From Rhizobium indicum (GTDB taxonomy: Bacteria; Pseudomonadota; Alphaproteobacteria; Rhizobiales; Rhizobiaceae), in contig NZ_CP054021.1 of NCBI RefSeq assembly GCF_005862305.2, forward strand, positions 3,133,501 through 3,197,500: a DNA stretch of 64,000 nt. The letters run 5' to 3'. Both the position numbers and the translations under genes were made by a program. Below, piece by piece: positions 9,227 through 18,157 of this stretch. Numbering within the stretch: the first letter of the stretch is position 1; each line of letters begins with the position of its first letter. The notes beneath the pieces are model-generated. The model saw nothing but the letters and a program-made list of their open reading frames with translations, was not told where the DNA came from and searched no databases.

Positions 9227-9878
9227 AAATATCGAGATGCCCCTCTGAGAGGATCATGCGGCGGGCTTCCACCTGCTCCATCAGCGCCAGGTCATGCGTG
9301 GCGATCACGACTGCCGTGCCGAGGCGGTTCAGCTCGAGGAAAAGGTTGAGTAGGCGCTTTGCCATCGGCGGGTCGACATTGCCTGTGGGTTCGTCGGCCA
9401 GCAGCACTTCCGGCCGATCCATCAACGCCCGGGCGATTGCGGCGCGCTGCTTCTCGCCGCCGGAGAGTACGGGCGGCAGCACGTTGATGCGTTCGCCGAG
9501 GCCGACCCATTTCAAAAGTTCCAGGACGTCGGTCTTGTAGGAGCTCTCATCCTTGCCGCGCACCCGTAAGGGCAAAGCGACATTCTCATAGGTGGTGAGA
9601 TGGTCGAGGAGGCGGAAATCCTGGAAGACGATGCCGACGCGGCGGCGCAGAAGCGGCAGTTCGGGGCGGGGGATTTCGGAAATGTCGCGCCCGAACATGC
9701 GGATCAAGCCGCGCGTCGGCTGCAGCGACATGAAAAGCATCCGCAGCAACGACGTCTTGCCGGCGCCCGATGGACCAGTCAGGAACTGAAAGGATTTCTT
9801 CGGAATGTCAAAGGTCAGGTCCCGGAGGATTTCCGGGCCCATGCCATAACGCAAACCGACATTCTCGAAGTGGATCAA
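9219..9878 (-). CDS. ftsE: Cell division ATP-binding protein FtsE
   Basis: 219 residues using the TTG at 9878 (reads MIHFENVGLRYG), the normal FtsE length. The frame is open to 9998, but that would add 40 residues with no counterpart in the family. Walker A is GPSGAGKT (35-42), the Q-loop is VFQDFRLL, the ABC signature is LSGGEKQRAAIARAL and Walker B is VLLADEPTG, followed by the ATHD switch histidine. It energises FtsX at the divisome. CtrA-like TTAACC boxes lie 41 and about 113 bp upstream. Confidence 0.94.
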   Translation of the reverse strand: MIHFENVGLRYGMGPEILRDLTFDIPKKSFQFLTGPSGAGKTSLLRMLFMSLQPTRGLIRMFGRDISEIPRPELPLLRRRVGIVFQDFRLLDHLTTYENVALPLRVRGKDESSYKTDVLELLKWVGLGERINVLPPVLSGGEKQRAAIARALMDRPEVLLADEPTGNVDPPMAKRLLNLFLELNRLGTAVVIATHDLALMEQVEARRMILSEGHLDIYD

Positions 9879-9918
9879 CGGGCAGCTCAGTCTGTTGTGG
9901 GTTTCACCGCACGACTTG

Positions 9919-9998
9919 TTAACCAACACCGTTAACAGCCGGTAAATTTTGCTGGAAAGACGCCCGTTTGATGGCGATCTTTGCGAAGCATTAACCAT
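9919..9998. promoter_or_regulatory. Putative CtrA-box cluster between ftsE and divergent gene
   Basis: TTAACC at 9919-9924, TTAAC at 9932-9936 and the full half-site TTAACCAT at 9991-9998 cluster in the gap upstream of ftsE. TTAACCAT and TTAA-N7-TTAACC are known binding patterns of the alphaproteobacterial cell-cycle regulator CtrA. The spacing of the first two TTAA cores is 9, not 7, so this is not a perfect full site. Regulation of ftsEX by CtrA is inferred. Confidence 0.4.
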
Positions 9999-10084
9999 TA
10001 AAATTTACGACTGAGCAGGATTCGTTTCAATGCCAAGATTTCCCCTGGCAGCGAAACCATGTGGACATCTGCGAGGCAGCCACC

Positions 10085-10741
10085 ATGGAAGCATCCTCCT
10101 TCAGTCGCCGGACGGGCCAGGCCTATGATTTCCTGCCGCCGGAACCCACCAACCGTCGGTACCGCTCGGCGCGTCCTGCCGATATCTCCGACGCCGAATT
10201 CGTCACCCTCGGCAAAGTTCGGCCCAGGGAATTCAATGCAAGGACCTATAACGACAACCGCAAGCGTATGGCTGCCGCAAACGCCGCACCGCCGCCGTTC
10301 ATGCCGGCAATGGCTGCTTCCGTTCTGCAGACCGTGGAATCCTGGCTGCAGCGCGCGTCGATGCGGAGCTTCGCAGCGCTGGTGCTGGCGCTCGTCGTGC
10401 TCGTCTTCGGGCTTGCGGGTGGTTTTTCCGGCCTTTCCGGGGAGCGAGCCACTTCCGGCGCATCGCTGCATTTCACCCATGTCACGGTGACGCCGCGTGA
10501 TGCGAACGGCATGCGCGTGCTCGTCATCAACGGCATCATCGAAAACGAGAGCGGCACGACGCAGACGGTGCATCCGATCCGTGCCGATCTCGTGACCGAC
10601 GAACGGTTGACCGCAAGCATCGTCATCAACCCGCCAGCCGATGTGATCTATGGCGGCCAGAGCCGGGGCTTCTCGGCGCGCGTCCAGCATGCCGGCGGAA
10701 AAATGCCGGAGGTCCGGCTTTCCTTCCTGCCGCAGACGTAA
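10085..10741 (+). CDS. Single-pass membrane protein with DUF3426-like domain
   Basis: 218 residues from the ATG at 10085 (MEASSFSRRTGQ), which has GAGG eight bases upstream; a GTG at 10061 is in frame but lacks that spacing. A cytoplasmic N-terminal region (1-95) is followed by one membrane segment (about 98-120, FAALVLALVVLVFGLAGGF) and an exported beta-sandwich-like domain (LVINGIIENESGTTQTVHPI, GGQSRGFSARV). The C-terminal part resembles DUF3426 proteins, but the N-terminal zinc ribbon usual in that group is absent. Divergent from ftsEX. Function unknown. Confidence 0.7.
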   Translation: MEASSFSRRTGQAYDFLPPEPTNRRYRSARPADISDAEFVTLGKVRPREFNARTYNDNRKRMAAANAAPPPFMPAMAASVLQTVESWLQRASMRSFAALVLALVVLVFGLAGGFSGLSGERATSGASLHFTHVTVTPRDANGMRVLVINGIIENESGTTQTVHPIRADLVTDERLTASIVINPPADVIYGGQSRGFSARVQHAGGKMPEVRLSFLPQT

Positions 10742-10868
10742 CAGGACATGGATTGCCGATTTTCGCGTCGCAGGTCGCGCCAATCGCGTTAATTTCATAG
10801 CCGGCGAGGCTGTTTCAGGCTCGCATATGTGCTAACGGCTTACCCTTCTTTTCATGGAGCAAGCCCTT

Positions 10869-11411
10869 ATGCCTGTCGTGCGCGGAAAAAACATCGAGCC
10901 GCTCTTCACCGCCGAGCAGATCGCCGAGCGCAATCATTCGATGGCGCGGGAGATCGCCAGCGGCCCGACCAAGGACCTGCTGGTCATCGCCGTGCTCAAG
11001 GGCTCCTTCATCTTCGCCGCCGACCTGATCCGTGCCCTGCATGATAGCGGGCTTGCCCCGGAGGTCGAGTTCATCACCCTGTCGAGTTACGGCATCGGCA
11101 CGGTTTCTCAGGGCGTGCGCATCGTCAAGGATATCGACAGCGACGTGCATGGCCGCGACGTCCTGCTGATCGACGATATCCTCGAATCCGGCCGGACGCT
11201 GCTCTTTGCCAAGGAGCTGCTGTTCGAACGTGGCGCGCGCAACGTCACGATCGCCGTGCTGCTCGACAAGCGCGTCAAGCGCAAGGAAAAGCTGGAGGCC
11301 GACTATGTCGGCTTCGAATGCCCCGACTATTTTGTCGTCGGCTACGGCATGGATGTCGCCTATGCCTTTCGCGAACTGCCCTTCGTCGGCGTGGTTACCG
11401 GGGACGCCTGA
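10869..11411 (+). CDS. hpt: Hypoxanthine phosphoribosyltransferase
   Basis: 180 residues from the ATG at 10869 (MPVVRGKNIEPLF), with GGAG nine bases upstream; an ATG at 10854 in the same frame is less well placed. The type I PRTase fold shows VIAVLKGSFIFAADLIRAL (PPi loop region), the PRPP-binding motif VLLIDDILESGRTL and VGFECPDYFVVGYGMD near the C-terminus. It salvages hypoxanthine (and often guanine) with PRPP to IMP/GMP in the cytosol. The next gene, cpdR, begins 117 bp downstream on the same strand. Confidence 0.95.
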   Translation: MPVVRGKNIEPLFTAEQIAERNHSMAREIASGPTKDLLVIAVLKGSFIFAADLIRALHDSGLAPEVEFITLSSYGIGTVSQGVRIVKDIDSDVHGRDVLLIDDILESGRTLLFAKELLFERGARNVTIAVLLDKRVKRKEKLEADYVGFECPDYFVVGYGMDVAYAFRELPFVGVVTGDA

Positions 11412-11434
11412 GCTGTTGCCTTCAAGACGGGTTG

Positions 11435-11442
11435 TTAACCAT
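11435..11442 (+). promoter_or_regulatory. Candidate CtrA half-site upstream of cpdR
   Basis: TTAACCAT, identical to the box at 9991-9998, lies 86 bp before the cpdR start codon. An 8-mer of this composition is expected about once in a window of this size, so position rather than presence makes it interesting. Confidence 0.35.
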
Positions 11443-11527
11443 CTCGTCCATCGCTTCACCATCTTTACCGATCGAAAAGGAAAGTCTGGTGATTTCCGTC
11501 GCGGGGCTGATACGGAGCGATGCACAT

Positions 11528-11887
11528 ATGGCAAGAATTCTGATTACGGAAGACGAGGACTCCCTGCGGTCCTTCGTGGCCCGGGCCCTGCGGCTTGATG
11601 GCCACGAGACCGATGAGGCGGCCGATGGGGCCGAGGGCTTGGAGAAGCTCAAGGACGGGGTCTACGATCTGCTGCTTTCAGATATCCGCATGCCCGTGAT
11701 GGACGGCATTGAACTCGCCCATCAGGCAAAAGACGCTTTTCCGGGTCTGAAGATCCTGCTGATGACCGGTTATGCCGAACAGCGCGAACGAGCCGACGAT
11801 CTTGCCGAAAAGATCATCGATGTCGTTGCCAAACCATTCGCGCTTCCCGATATCCGCAAGGCTGTTGCCCGGGCGCTCGTCGCCTAG
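11528..11887 (+). CDS. cpdR: Single-domain response regulator CpdR
   Basis: 119 residues: one receiver domain and no output domain. The acidic pocket is E8/D9, the phosphoacceptor is D52 in LLLSDIRMPVMDG, the switch residue T80 is in LLMTGYAEQ and K102 is in VVAKPFALPDI. The sequence matches CpdR of Caulobacter and CpdR1 of Sinorhizobium. Phosphorylation through the CckA-ChpT relay turns CpdR off; unphosphorylated CpdR primes ClpXP for degradation of cell-cycle proteins and, in Sinorhizobium, is needed for bacteroid development. Start ATG at 11528; a CtrA-like half-site lies upstream. Confidence 0.9.
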   Translation: MARILITEDEDSLRSFVARALRLDGHETDEAADGAEGLEKLKDGVYDLLLSDIRMPVMDGIELAHQAKDAFPGLKILLMTGYAEQRERADDLAEKIIDVVAKPFALPDIRKAVARALVA

Positions 11888-11961
11888 GGCTTAATGCCGA
11901 AAGGTGTGAGCGGTCGTCGGACGAGATGGTGCTCACCTTCCTCGATTGATATCCGGATTTA

Positions 11962-11988
11962 GATTTTAGGCCGATCCGGCCTAAAATC
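11962..11988. repeat. 27-bp hairpin repeat (family 2, copy 1)
   Basis: GATTTTAGGCC, a 5-nt loop GATCC, then GGCCTAAAATC: perfect 11-bp arms. It sits in the 145-bp gap between convergent cpdR and the DUF4175 gene. Copies with the same arms and loop length are at 14986 and 28305. It may also act as a bidirectional terminator. Confidence 0.75.
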
Positions 11989-12032
11989 ATTCTGTTAGAG
12001 CGACTGCGATCCATTATGTGGTGGAGTAGGAC

Positions 12033-14684
12033 CTACTGGATGTCCAGCAGCCGCTCGAGATAGCGCCGTTCCATTTCCTGCGGCGGATTGTTGCCAAGCT
12101 TTTCGCGGATCGCGTCAAGGATTTCTCGCGCCCGCTGAACGTCGATTTCGTCAGGCACCTTCACGTTGTCGCCAAATTCAGGTCCCTGGGTCCGGCGTGG
12201 CCGGCCGAGCGGGTCGCGGCCGTTCTGGTCGCCCTGGCCAACCTGGCCGTTCGGACCTTGACCTTGCTGGCCCTGCTGCGCCTGCATCATCTGGTTCATC
12301 ATGTCGCGGGCGCCCTGGCGAAGTGCTTCGAGCGCGCGGCCCTGGCCCTCGACGGCCGGCTGGCCGCGGCCCTGGCCGAGTTCACGGCCGGCGCCTTCCA
12401 TCTCACGCTGCGCCTGGCGGAAGCCCGGGCCGGGCTTCATGCCCATCTCGCCGAGGCTCTTCTGCAATTCGCCGAGCTGCTTGCCCAGCGCATCCTGCTG
12501 GGCGCGCAGCTGTTTCAGCGCCTCCCGCAGCTGCTCGGCCGTCATCTGGTCGGAGGGCTGCTGGCCTTCCTTGCCTTGCTGGCCCTGCTGCTGGTCCTGT
12601 GGCTCGCCGTTCTCTCCGGGATTCATCTCGTCGAGCAGCGGATCGTTTTCGCCCATGTCAGGCTCGCCGCGCTGCATGCGGTCCCTGAGCTGCTGGTCGA
12701 GCCGGAAGGTCTGTTCCATCAGCTTCTGCTGGTCGCGCAGGATCTCGCCGAGCTTGTCGATCTGTTTGCGGGCTTCGCTGTTTTCCTGGCCCTGCTGACC
12801 GCGCTGCGGGCGGCCCGCCTGCAGGTTGTTCATCATCCGCTGCAATTCCGACAGCATCTGCTGGGCCGCGTCACGATTGCCGGAGCGGGCGAGATTCTCG
12901 ATCTGGTCCATCATCCGTTCCAGATCCTGCTGGCGCAGGATATTCTGCGCATTCTGGTTCGGTTGCATCGGCGCGTTCTGCATGCGCTCTGCAAGCTCGG
13001 TCATATAGTCCTGCATCGCCTTGCGCAGCTCGTCCATCAGCTTCTTGATCTCCGCGTCGGGAGCGTTGCGGTCCAGCGCGTCGGCAAGCTTCTGCTGGGC
13101 TTCGCGCAGCTTGCGCTCGGCAAGCGAGAGATCGCCGTCCTCCATGCCGAGGGCGATCTCCCAGAGATATTGGGCCGTATCCTTCAGCGCATCCTCACCC
13201 TTTGCGAGCTTCATGCGAGCCAAGGCGGATTCGAGCAGCAGATAGTTGGTGAGCTTGGGGATCGTCTCCTCGGGGCGGATGGTCAGCGCCTCGTTCAGGG
13301 CGATCGCCTGCGGCATCTTGCGGGTATCGAGCGCGAAAACCTGCCGCTCCTCGGCGACGGCCGCGGCAAGCGGCTCGTTGAAGGGCCGCGACGGCAGCAC
13401 CATCTCATGCGGTGGGCTGCGGCCGGTCTGGCCGGCGGCATCCTTGGCGACGAGGGTGATGCGCACGCGCTTGCCGGCAAGCGGATGTTCGGTCAGGTTC
13501 CGGCTGGTCACACCCTTGGCGTCGCGGGCGTTGCGGCGGGGGACATCCAGCCGGTACTCCGGCAGCGGATAGAGCGGCGTTGCGGTCGGGTCTGTTTCGA
13601 CGGGAACGATCTCCGCATGCGCTTCCTGGACGCCGTAATCGTCCTTGACGGTGAAACCGATTTCGAGCGCGCCGTTGACGCTGGGCTTCGGCAGGCCGTC
13701 AAAGGCAATCTCCGGGGCCTTGTCGGGGAGCACGTCGAAGCTCCAGCGCCGGCCATTGACCTCGAGTGCACCGTTCTCCTGAAGCTTCATCATATGCGTC
13801 TGCGCGATGAGAGCCTGGCTGGCTGGTGCCGCCGTCGGCTGCTCGCTGGCTGATGCCGCGGTCTGCTGCGGCTTGGTATCGGCCTGCACGGCGATATCCT
13901 GTGCCTCGCCGTTCGCCTTGCGGAACACGACTTTTTCCGCCGTCTTTCCGCCGCTGACGCGGACAGTGAGGCCTGAAAACTGCGGAATGCCGATCGGCGC
14001 CTGCTCGCTGCCGTCAGCCGTCAGATAGATCGGGGCGCGGCCGGTATAGGAAGGCGGCGTCACCCAGGCGTCAATGCGCACTGCCGGATCGCTGACCACC
14101 TGCTCGGGTGCTGCCTGCAACGCGTCGCGGATCGAGCCGCCGTTGATCGACAGCGAATAACCGAAGGCCGTGACGAGCAGCAGCGCCGGGACGGCGCGCA
14201 GCGCGAAACGGTCATGCGCGGCGATATCAGGCCGCGGCAGTCCGGCATCGAGCGCTGCGATCTTTTCGGCCATGCGCGTCTGGTGCTCACGCCAGAGCGC
14301 CCGGCCGAAGGGCGTATCGAAGGCCGGCTCGTCTTCCTGAACGGTGACCGGCTGGTGCGGCAGGCCGTTGCGCTCTTCCAGCATGCGGTCGGCTTCTGCA
14401 ACCCTCGGCCAGCGCAGGGTGCGGAAGGGGAGGAGCGAGACGAGAAAAGCGCCAGCAAAGGCAATCAGCAGCAAGATGCGCAGCCAGTCCGGCACGCTGC
14501 GGAAGACGCCGAACCAGGAGGCAGAGAGATAAAAGGCGATGACGGACAGTACCGGCATCAAAGGCGGCAGCAGTTGCTCGAAAAAGAGCACGATTCGCGC
14601 CAGCAGTCGTTTCGTCGTCACCAGCCGGGCAAGCGAGGGACGATAGGCAAATGCGCCTTTCTTCTGCCGCGAGGGGCTTGTCAT
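12033..14684 (-). CDS. DUF4175 / TIGR02302 low-complexity membrane protein
   Basis: 883 residues from the ATG at 14684 (MTSPSRQKKGAFAY) with GGAG upstream; the open frame continues to 14834 but lacks a better start. Two membrane segments lie near residues 38-57 (LMPVLSVIAFYLSASWFG) and 65-85. A middle region with beta-rich stretches follows, then from about residue 595 a Gln/Gly/Met-rich helical region (QQQGQQGKEGQQP, QAQQGQQGQGPNGQ) with likely coiled coils. It matches the alphaproteobacterial TIGR02302 family, of unknown function. The start is 1.67 kb upstream of lysA; the gap between holds only repeats. Confidence 0.88.
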   Translation of the reverse strand: MTSPSRQKKGAFAYRPSLARLVTTKRLLARIVLFFEQLLPPLMPVLSVIAFYLSASWFGVFRSVPDWLRILLLIAFAGAFLVSLLPFRTLRWPRVAEADRMLEERNGLPHQPVTVQEDEPAFDTPFGRALWREHQTRMAEKIAALDAGLPRPDIAAHDRFALRAVPALLLVTAFGYSLSINGGSIRDALQAAPEQVVSDPAVRIDAWVTPPSYTGRAPIYLTADGSEQAPIGIPQFSGLTVRVSGGKTAEKVVFRKANGEAQDIAVQADTKPQQTAASASEQPTAAPASQALIAQTHMMKLQENGALEVNGRRWSFDVLPDKAPEIAFDGLPKPSVNGALEIGFTVKDDYGVQEAHAEIVPVETDPTATPLYPLPEYRLDVPRRNARDAKGVTSRNLTEHPLAGKRVRITLVAKDAAGQTGRSPPHEMVLPSRPFNEPLAAAVAEERQVFALDTRKMPQAIALNEALTIRPEETIPKLTNYLLLESALARMKLAKGEDALKDTAQYLWEIALGMEDGDLSLAERKLREAQQKLADALDRNAPDAEIKKLMDELRKAMQDYMTELAERMQNAPMQPNQNAQNILRQQDLERMMDQIENLARSGNRDAAQQMLSELQRMMNNLQAGRPQRGQQGQENSEARKQIDKLGEILRDQQKLMEQTFRLDQQLRDRMQRGEPDMGENDPLLDEMNPGENGEPQDQQQGQQGKEGQQPSDQMTAEQLREALKQLRAQQDALGKQLGELQKSLGEMGMKPGPGFRQAQREMEGAGRELGQGRGQPAVEGQGRALEALRQGARDMMNQMMQAQQGQQGQGPNGQVGQGDQNGRDPLGRPRRTQGPEFGDNVKVPDEIDVQRAREILDAIREKLGNNPPQEMERRYLERLLDIQ

Positions 14685-14975
14685 CGGTCCGGTCTCCGCG
14701 ATCTGGCGTTCTGGAACAGAGGGCGCTTCCGGCGATTGCAGGGCAATACGCTCATGAACGAAAGGATAACACTCTTTGTGGCGAAGGCGAGGGCGAGCGG
14801 CCGGCAATACCGGCTTTTCACGTTTATTCGCCAAAAAGTGATGGCGACTTAAAGCGCGTCGCGATCTTTCAGATTGCTTCGCGCGCTTTAAATCTTCGTT
14901 TTACGCATGTGGTAGTCGCAAAATCGCTGCCCACTTTTGCGCGAAAATCGATCCCGATTTTCGGGCCGATGCGCT

Positions 14976-15026
14976 AGAACAGGATGATTTTAGGCCGGGT
15001 CGGCCTAAAATCTGAATCCTGTTCTA
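14976..15026. repeat. Extended family-2 hairpin repeat (copy 2)
   Basis: The 27-bp core at 14986-15012 (GATTTTAGGCC, loop GGGTC, GGCCTAAAATC) is extended on both sides by TAGAACAGGAT and ATCCTGTTCTA, giving an almost continuous palindrome of about 50 bp. Confidence 0.75.
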
Positions 15027-15041
15027 CATTCTATAGTGAGA

Positions 15042-15085
15042 GCATGATGTCGTCCGAAAACCGCTCACACTTTTCGGCATCATGC
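15042..15085. repeat. 44-bp palindromic element (family 1)
   Basis: Exactly 44 bp bounded by GCATGATG and CATCATGC, with the core AACCGCTCACACTTTT. It ends one base before the lysA stop codon (minus strand). Confidence 0.75.
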
Positions 15086-15086
15086 A

Positions 15087-16355
15087 CTAGTCGAGCCAGG
15101 CCGGAACGGAGTCGAGGCTGATCAGTTCGGCATAGGTTCTGCGCGGTCGAATCGTGTGGAAATCGCTGCCCCTGACCAGAACTTCGGGCACCAGCAGGCG
15201 GCTGTTATAGGTGCCGGCCTGGACCGCGCCATAGGCGCCGGCGCTGCTGACGGCCACCAGGTCGCCGGGCTTCGGCATCGCCATCTCGCGGTCGAGCGCC
15301 AGATAGTCGCCAGTCTCGCAGACGGGGCCGACAACATCGGCGCGGATGCGGGGGGCGTTGGCCGCCGAAATCGTTACCGGCCGGATCTCGTGATAGGCCT
15401 CGTAGAGCGTCGGGCGGATGAGATCGTTCATCGCGCCGTCGACGATGACGAAGGTTTTTTCGCCGCCATCCTTCACATACAATACTTCGGTCACGAGGAT
15501 GCCGGCATTGCCGACGATCAGGCGTCCGGGTTCGGTGATGATCTTGCAGTTTAGACCGCGCAGCTGGTTCTTGACGATTGCCGCATAGGCGTCCGGCAGC
15601 GGCGGCGGATTGTTGTCGTCCTTGTAGGGGATGCCGAGGCCGCCGCCGATATCGACGTGATGGATGGTGTGGCCGTCGGCGCGCAGCGTCGCGACAAGGT
15701 CGTGCAGCAGCTTGAAGGCGTCGTCGAAGGGCTGCAATTCGGTGATCTGGCTGCCGATATGCATGTCGATGCCGGTGACCTCGATGCCCGGCAGCTTGGC
15801 GGCATGGGCATAGATGGCGCGGGCGCGCTCCCAGGAGATGCCGAACTTGTTTTCCTTCTTGCCGGTCGAGATCTTGGAATGCGTCTTTGCATCGACATCA
15901 GGGTTGATGCGGAAGGAGACCGGCGCTTTCTTGCCCGCGCTGACGGCGCGCTGATTGAGGATCTCGAGTTCAGGCTCGGATTCGACGTTGAAACAGTAAA
16001 TGCCGGCTTCGAGAGCGAAATCCATCTCGGATGGGGTCTTGCCGACACCTGAGAACATGATGCGATTTGCCGGGATGTCGGCGGCAAGCGCGCGGCGCAG
16101 CTCTCCCTCCGAGACGACGTCGATGCCGGCGCCGAGGCGGCCCAGCGTCTTCAGCACCGCCTGGTTCGAATTCGCCTTCATCGCATAGCAGACCATGGAG
16201 TCCATGTCGGCGAAGGCTTCCGAAAAGACGCGGTAATGGCGCTCCAGCGTCGCGGTGGAGTAGACGTAGAAAGGGGTGCCGACCGCCTTGGCGATCTCGG
16301 GAACGGGGACGTTCTCCGCATGAAGGACGCCGTCGCGGTACTCGAAATGGTTCAC
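15087..16355 (-). CDS. lysA: Diaminopimelate decarboxylase
   Basis: 422 residues from a GTG at 16355 (reads MNHFEYRDGVLHAE), the usual rhizobial LysA length; the frame runs further upstream through lptM, which excludes the longer form. It is a PLP fold-III decarboxylase: the Schiff-base lysine is K60 in VCYAMKANSN, followed by DMHIGSQITEL, the glycine-rich VDIGGGLGIPY, EPGRLIVGNAG and the substrate-site PVCETGDYLALDR. It removes CO2 from meso-diaminopimelate to give lysine. The start lies 11 bp after lptM, so the two are cotranscribed. Confidence 0.95.
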   Translation of the reverse strand: MNHFEYRDGVLHAENVPVPEIAKAVGTPFYVYSTATLERHYRVFSEAFADMDSMVCYAMKANSNQAVLKTLGRLGAGIDVVSEGELRRALAADIPANRIMFSGVGKTPSEMDFALEAGIYCFNVESEPELEILNQRAVSAGKKAPVSFRINPDVDAKTHSKISTGKKENKFGISWERARAIYAHAAKLPGIEVTGIDMHIGSQITELQPFDDAFKLLHDLVATLRADGHTIHHVDIGGGLGIPYKDDNNPPPLPDAYAAIVKNQLRGLNCKIITEPGRLIVGNAGILVTEVLYVKDGGEKTFVIVDGAMNDLIRPTLYEAYHEIRPVTISAANAPRIRADVVGPVCETGDYLALDREMAMPKPGDLVAVSSAGAYGAVQAGTYNSRLLVPEVLVRGSDFHTIRPRRTYAELISLDSVPAWLD

Positions 16356-16366
16356 GGGTTTATGCC

Positions 16367-16558
16367 TTAAAGAAGGGGATCGAGAAGGAAGGGCTTGTCG
16401 ACGGTTCCCGGCCGTTTCGTCGGCTTGGAAACGTCGCCTTCCTTGGTTGCCGCAGCGCTCGGCGGATCGAGGTCGCCCTTGCGCCCGCATCCGGCAACGG
16501 CAAGGCCGATGACGGCGAGAACCGCCGTCAGGCGGACGAGGTGCGGCAAGCTCTTCAT
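16367..16558 (-). CDS. lptM: Small lipoprotein, LptM (YifL) family
   Basis: 63 residues from the ATG at 16558 (MKSLPHLVRLTAVL). A lipoprotein signal peptide ends in the lipobox LAVAGC with the lipidated Cys at residue 24, followed by GRKGDLDPP, the conserved start of LptM/YifL mature proteins. LptM assists disulfide maturation of the LPS translocon LptD in E. coli. Linkage upstream of lysA is widely conserved in proteobacteria. It lies between argH and lysA on the same strand, so the three may form an operon. Confidence 0.82.
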   Translation of the reverse strand: MKSLPHLVRLTAVLAVIGLAVAGCGRKGDLDPPSAAATKEGDVSKPTKRPGTVDKPFLLDPLL

Positions 16559-16713
16559 GAATATCCTCTTCTGCGGCATGTGATGGCATCATTCATATCG
16601 AATAATGGACATCTTCATAGCGAAGTTTATCCGCCTTGTGCACCCTGATTGTTGGCGGTCTTTGCGCGCTCCGCAGGAAGGGCGCGGCGGTTTTTCGCCA
16701 CGCCTGGTATCTC

Positions 16714-18117
16714 TTAGTTGCGGGCGCGCCAGAAGGCGATCTGCCTGCGCACTTCGGACGGCGCGGTGCCGCCGAAGCTCTTGCGACTGGCGACCGAGGC
16801 CTCGACGGTCAGCACGTCGTAGACCTTGTCGGTGATCGCGGCATGGATCGCCTGCAGATCGGAGAGCGGCAGCTCGGCAAGGTCGCAGCCTTTGCTTTCG
16901 GCGAGTGCGACGGCGCGGCCAGTGACGTGATGGGCGTCGCGGAAGGGAAGGCCCGCTTCACGTACCAGCCAGTCGGCAAGATCGGTCGCCGTCGAATAGC
17001 CGGAGCCGGCCGCCGCCTTCATGCGCGCGGTATTGACGGTCATATCGCGCACCATGCCGGTCATGGCGGCAATTGCCAGTTCCAGACTCTCGGCGGCGTC
17101 GAAGACCTGTTCCTTGTCTTCCTGCATGTCCTTGGAATAGGCGAGCGGCAGGCCCTTCATGATCGTCAACAGCGCCACCAGCGAGCCGTTGATGCGGCCG
17201 GTCTTGGCGCGCACCAGTTCGGCCGCATCCGGGTTCTTCTTCTGCGGCATGATCGACGAGCCGGTCGAGAAGGCGTCGGAGAGACGCACGAAACCGAATT
17301 GCGGGGTCGACCAGATGACGATCTCTTCCGCCAGACGCGACAGATGCATGCCCGCAATCGCCGCGATCGACAGGAATTCGATGGCGAAATCGCGGTCGGA
17401 GACCGTATCGATGGAGTTGCGGGTCGGCTCGCGGAAACCGAGCGCCTTGGCCGTCATGTGGCGGTCGATCGGATAGCCGGTGCCGGCAAGTGCGGCGGCA
17501 CCGATCGGGCTTTCATCCAGATGCTCGATGGCGTGGCGCACACGCGAGCGATCGCGGCCGAACATTTCGACATAGGCCATGCAGTGATGGCCGAAGGTAA
17601 CGGGCTGGGCTGCCTGCAGATGGGTGAAGCCCGGCATGACGCTTTCGGCATGTTCTTCGGCGCGGTCGAGGAAAGCCGCGATCAGGCCGGTCAGCATCTG
17701 CTCGGTCTTCTGCAGCTCTTCCTTCACCCAGAGACGGAAGTCGAGCGCCACCTGATCATTGCGCGACCGGGCGGTGTGCAACCGGCCGGCCGCCGGTCCG
17801 ATCAATGTCGCCAGGCGTGCTTCGACATTCATATGGATATCTTCGAGCTGACGCGAGAATTCGAAATTGCCGCTTTCGATCTCTGACAGGATCGTGTTTA
17901 GCCCGTGAACGATCTTGTCCTTATCTTCGGCGGAAATGATCCCCTGATGGGCGAGCATCGTCGCATGGGCAATCGAACCGCGAATATCCTGCGCGAATAG
18001 CTTCTTGTCGAAACCGATCGAGGCATTTATCTCCTCCATGATCGCGTCCGGGCCGGAGGCGAAGCGACCGCCCCACATCTGGTTGGAGGATTTGGTGTCC
18101 GTGGTGTCGTCGGCCAT
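16714..18117 (-). CDS. argH: Argininosuccinate lyase
   Basis: 467 residues from the ATG at 18117 ([19 protein letters not shown]); family length is about 460. The fumarase/aspartase superfamily signature [12 protein letters not shown] holds the catalytic serine. Other conserved blocks are [30 protein letters not shown] and DEAFTGSS-like SDAFSTGSS. It cleaves argininosuccinate to arginine and fumarate, the last step of arginine synthesis. It is divergent from tlpA with only 40 bp between start codons. argJ of the same pathway lies 27 kb away. Confidence 0.96.
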   Translation of the reverse strand: MADDTTDTKSSNQMWGGRFASGPDAIMEEINASIGFDKKLFAQDIRGSIAHATMLAHQGIISAEDKDKIVHGLNTILSEIESGNFEFSRQLEDIHMNVEARLATLIGPAAGRLHTARSRNDQVALDFRLWVKEELQKTEQMLTGLIAAFLDRAEEHAESVMPGFTHLQAAQPVTFGHHCMAYVEMFGRDRSRVRHAIEHLDESPIGAAALAGTGYPIDRHMTAKALGFREPTRNSIDTVSDRDFAIEFLSIAAIAGMHLSRLAEEIVIWSTPQFGFVRLSDAFSTGSSIMPQKKNPDAAELVRAKTGRINGSLVALLTIMKGLPLAYSKDMQEDKEQVFDAAESLELAIAAMTGMVRDMTVNTARMKAAAGSGYSTATDLADWLVREAGLPFRDAHHVTGRAVALAESKGCDLAELPLSDLQAIHAAITDKVYDVLTVEASVASRKSFGGTAPSEVRRQIAFWRARN

Positions 18118-18157
18118 GAAGGTGTCCGCCTTGAGGATGCATGTCCAGGAGAATGAA

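Larger units (their letters stand above)
14685..15086. other. Gene-free gap made of nested repeats
   Basis: 402 bp without a supportable gene, between lysA and the DUF4175 gene. It holds, in order, a hairpin with arms AAAGCGCG / CGCGCTTT (14851-14889) enclosing GCGATCT / AGATTGC, a degenerate family-1-like segment (TCGCAAAATCGCTGCCCACTTTTGCGCG, about 14918-14945), an AAAATCGATCCCGATTTT palindrome, a family-2 hairpin (14986-15012) and a full family-1 element (15042-15085). Confidence 0.7.

Noticed and set aside
12258..13853. A 531-codon open frame opposite the DUF4175 gene
   Set aside because: Leu/Ala/His-rich antisense shadow of a Gln/Gly-rich coding region; no start signal or family.
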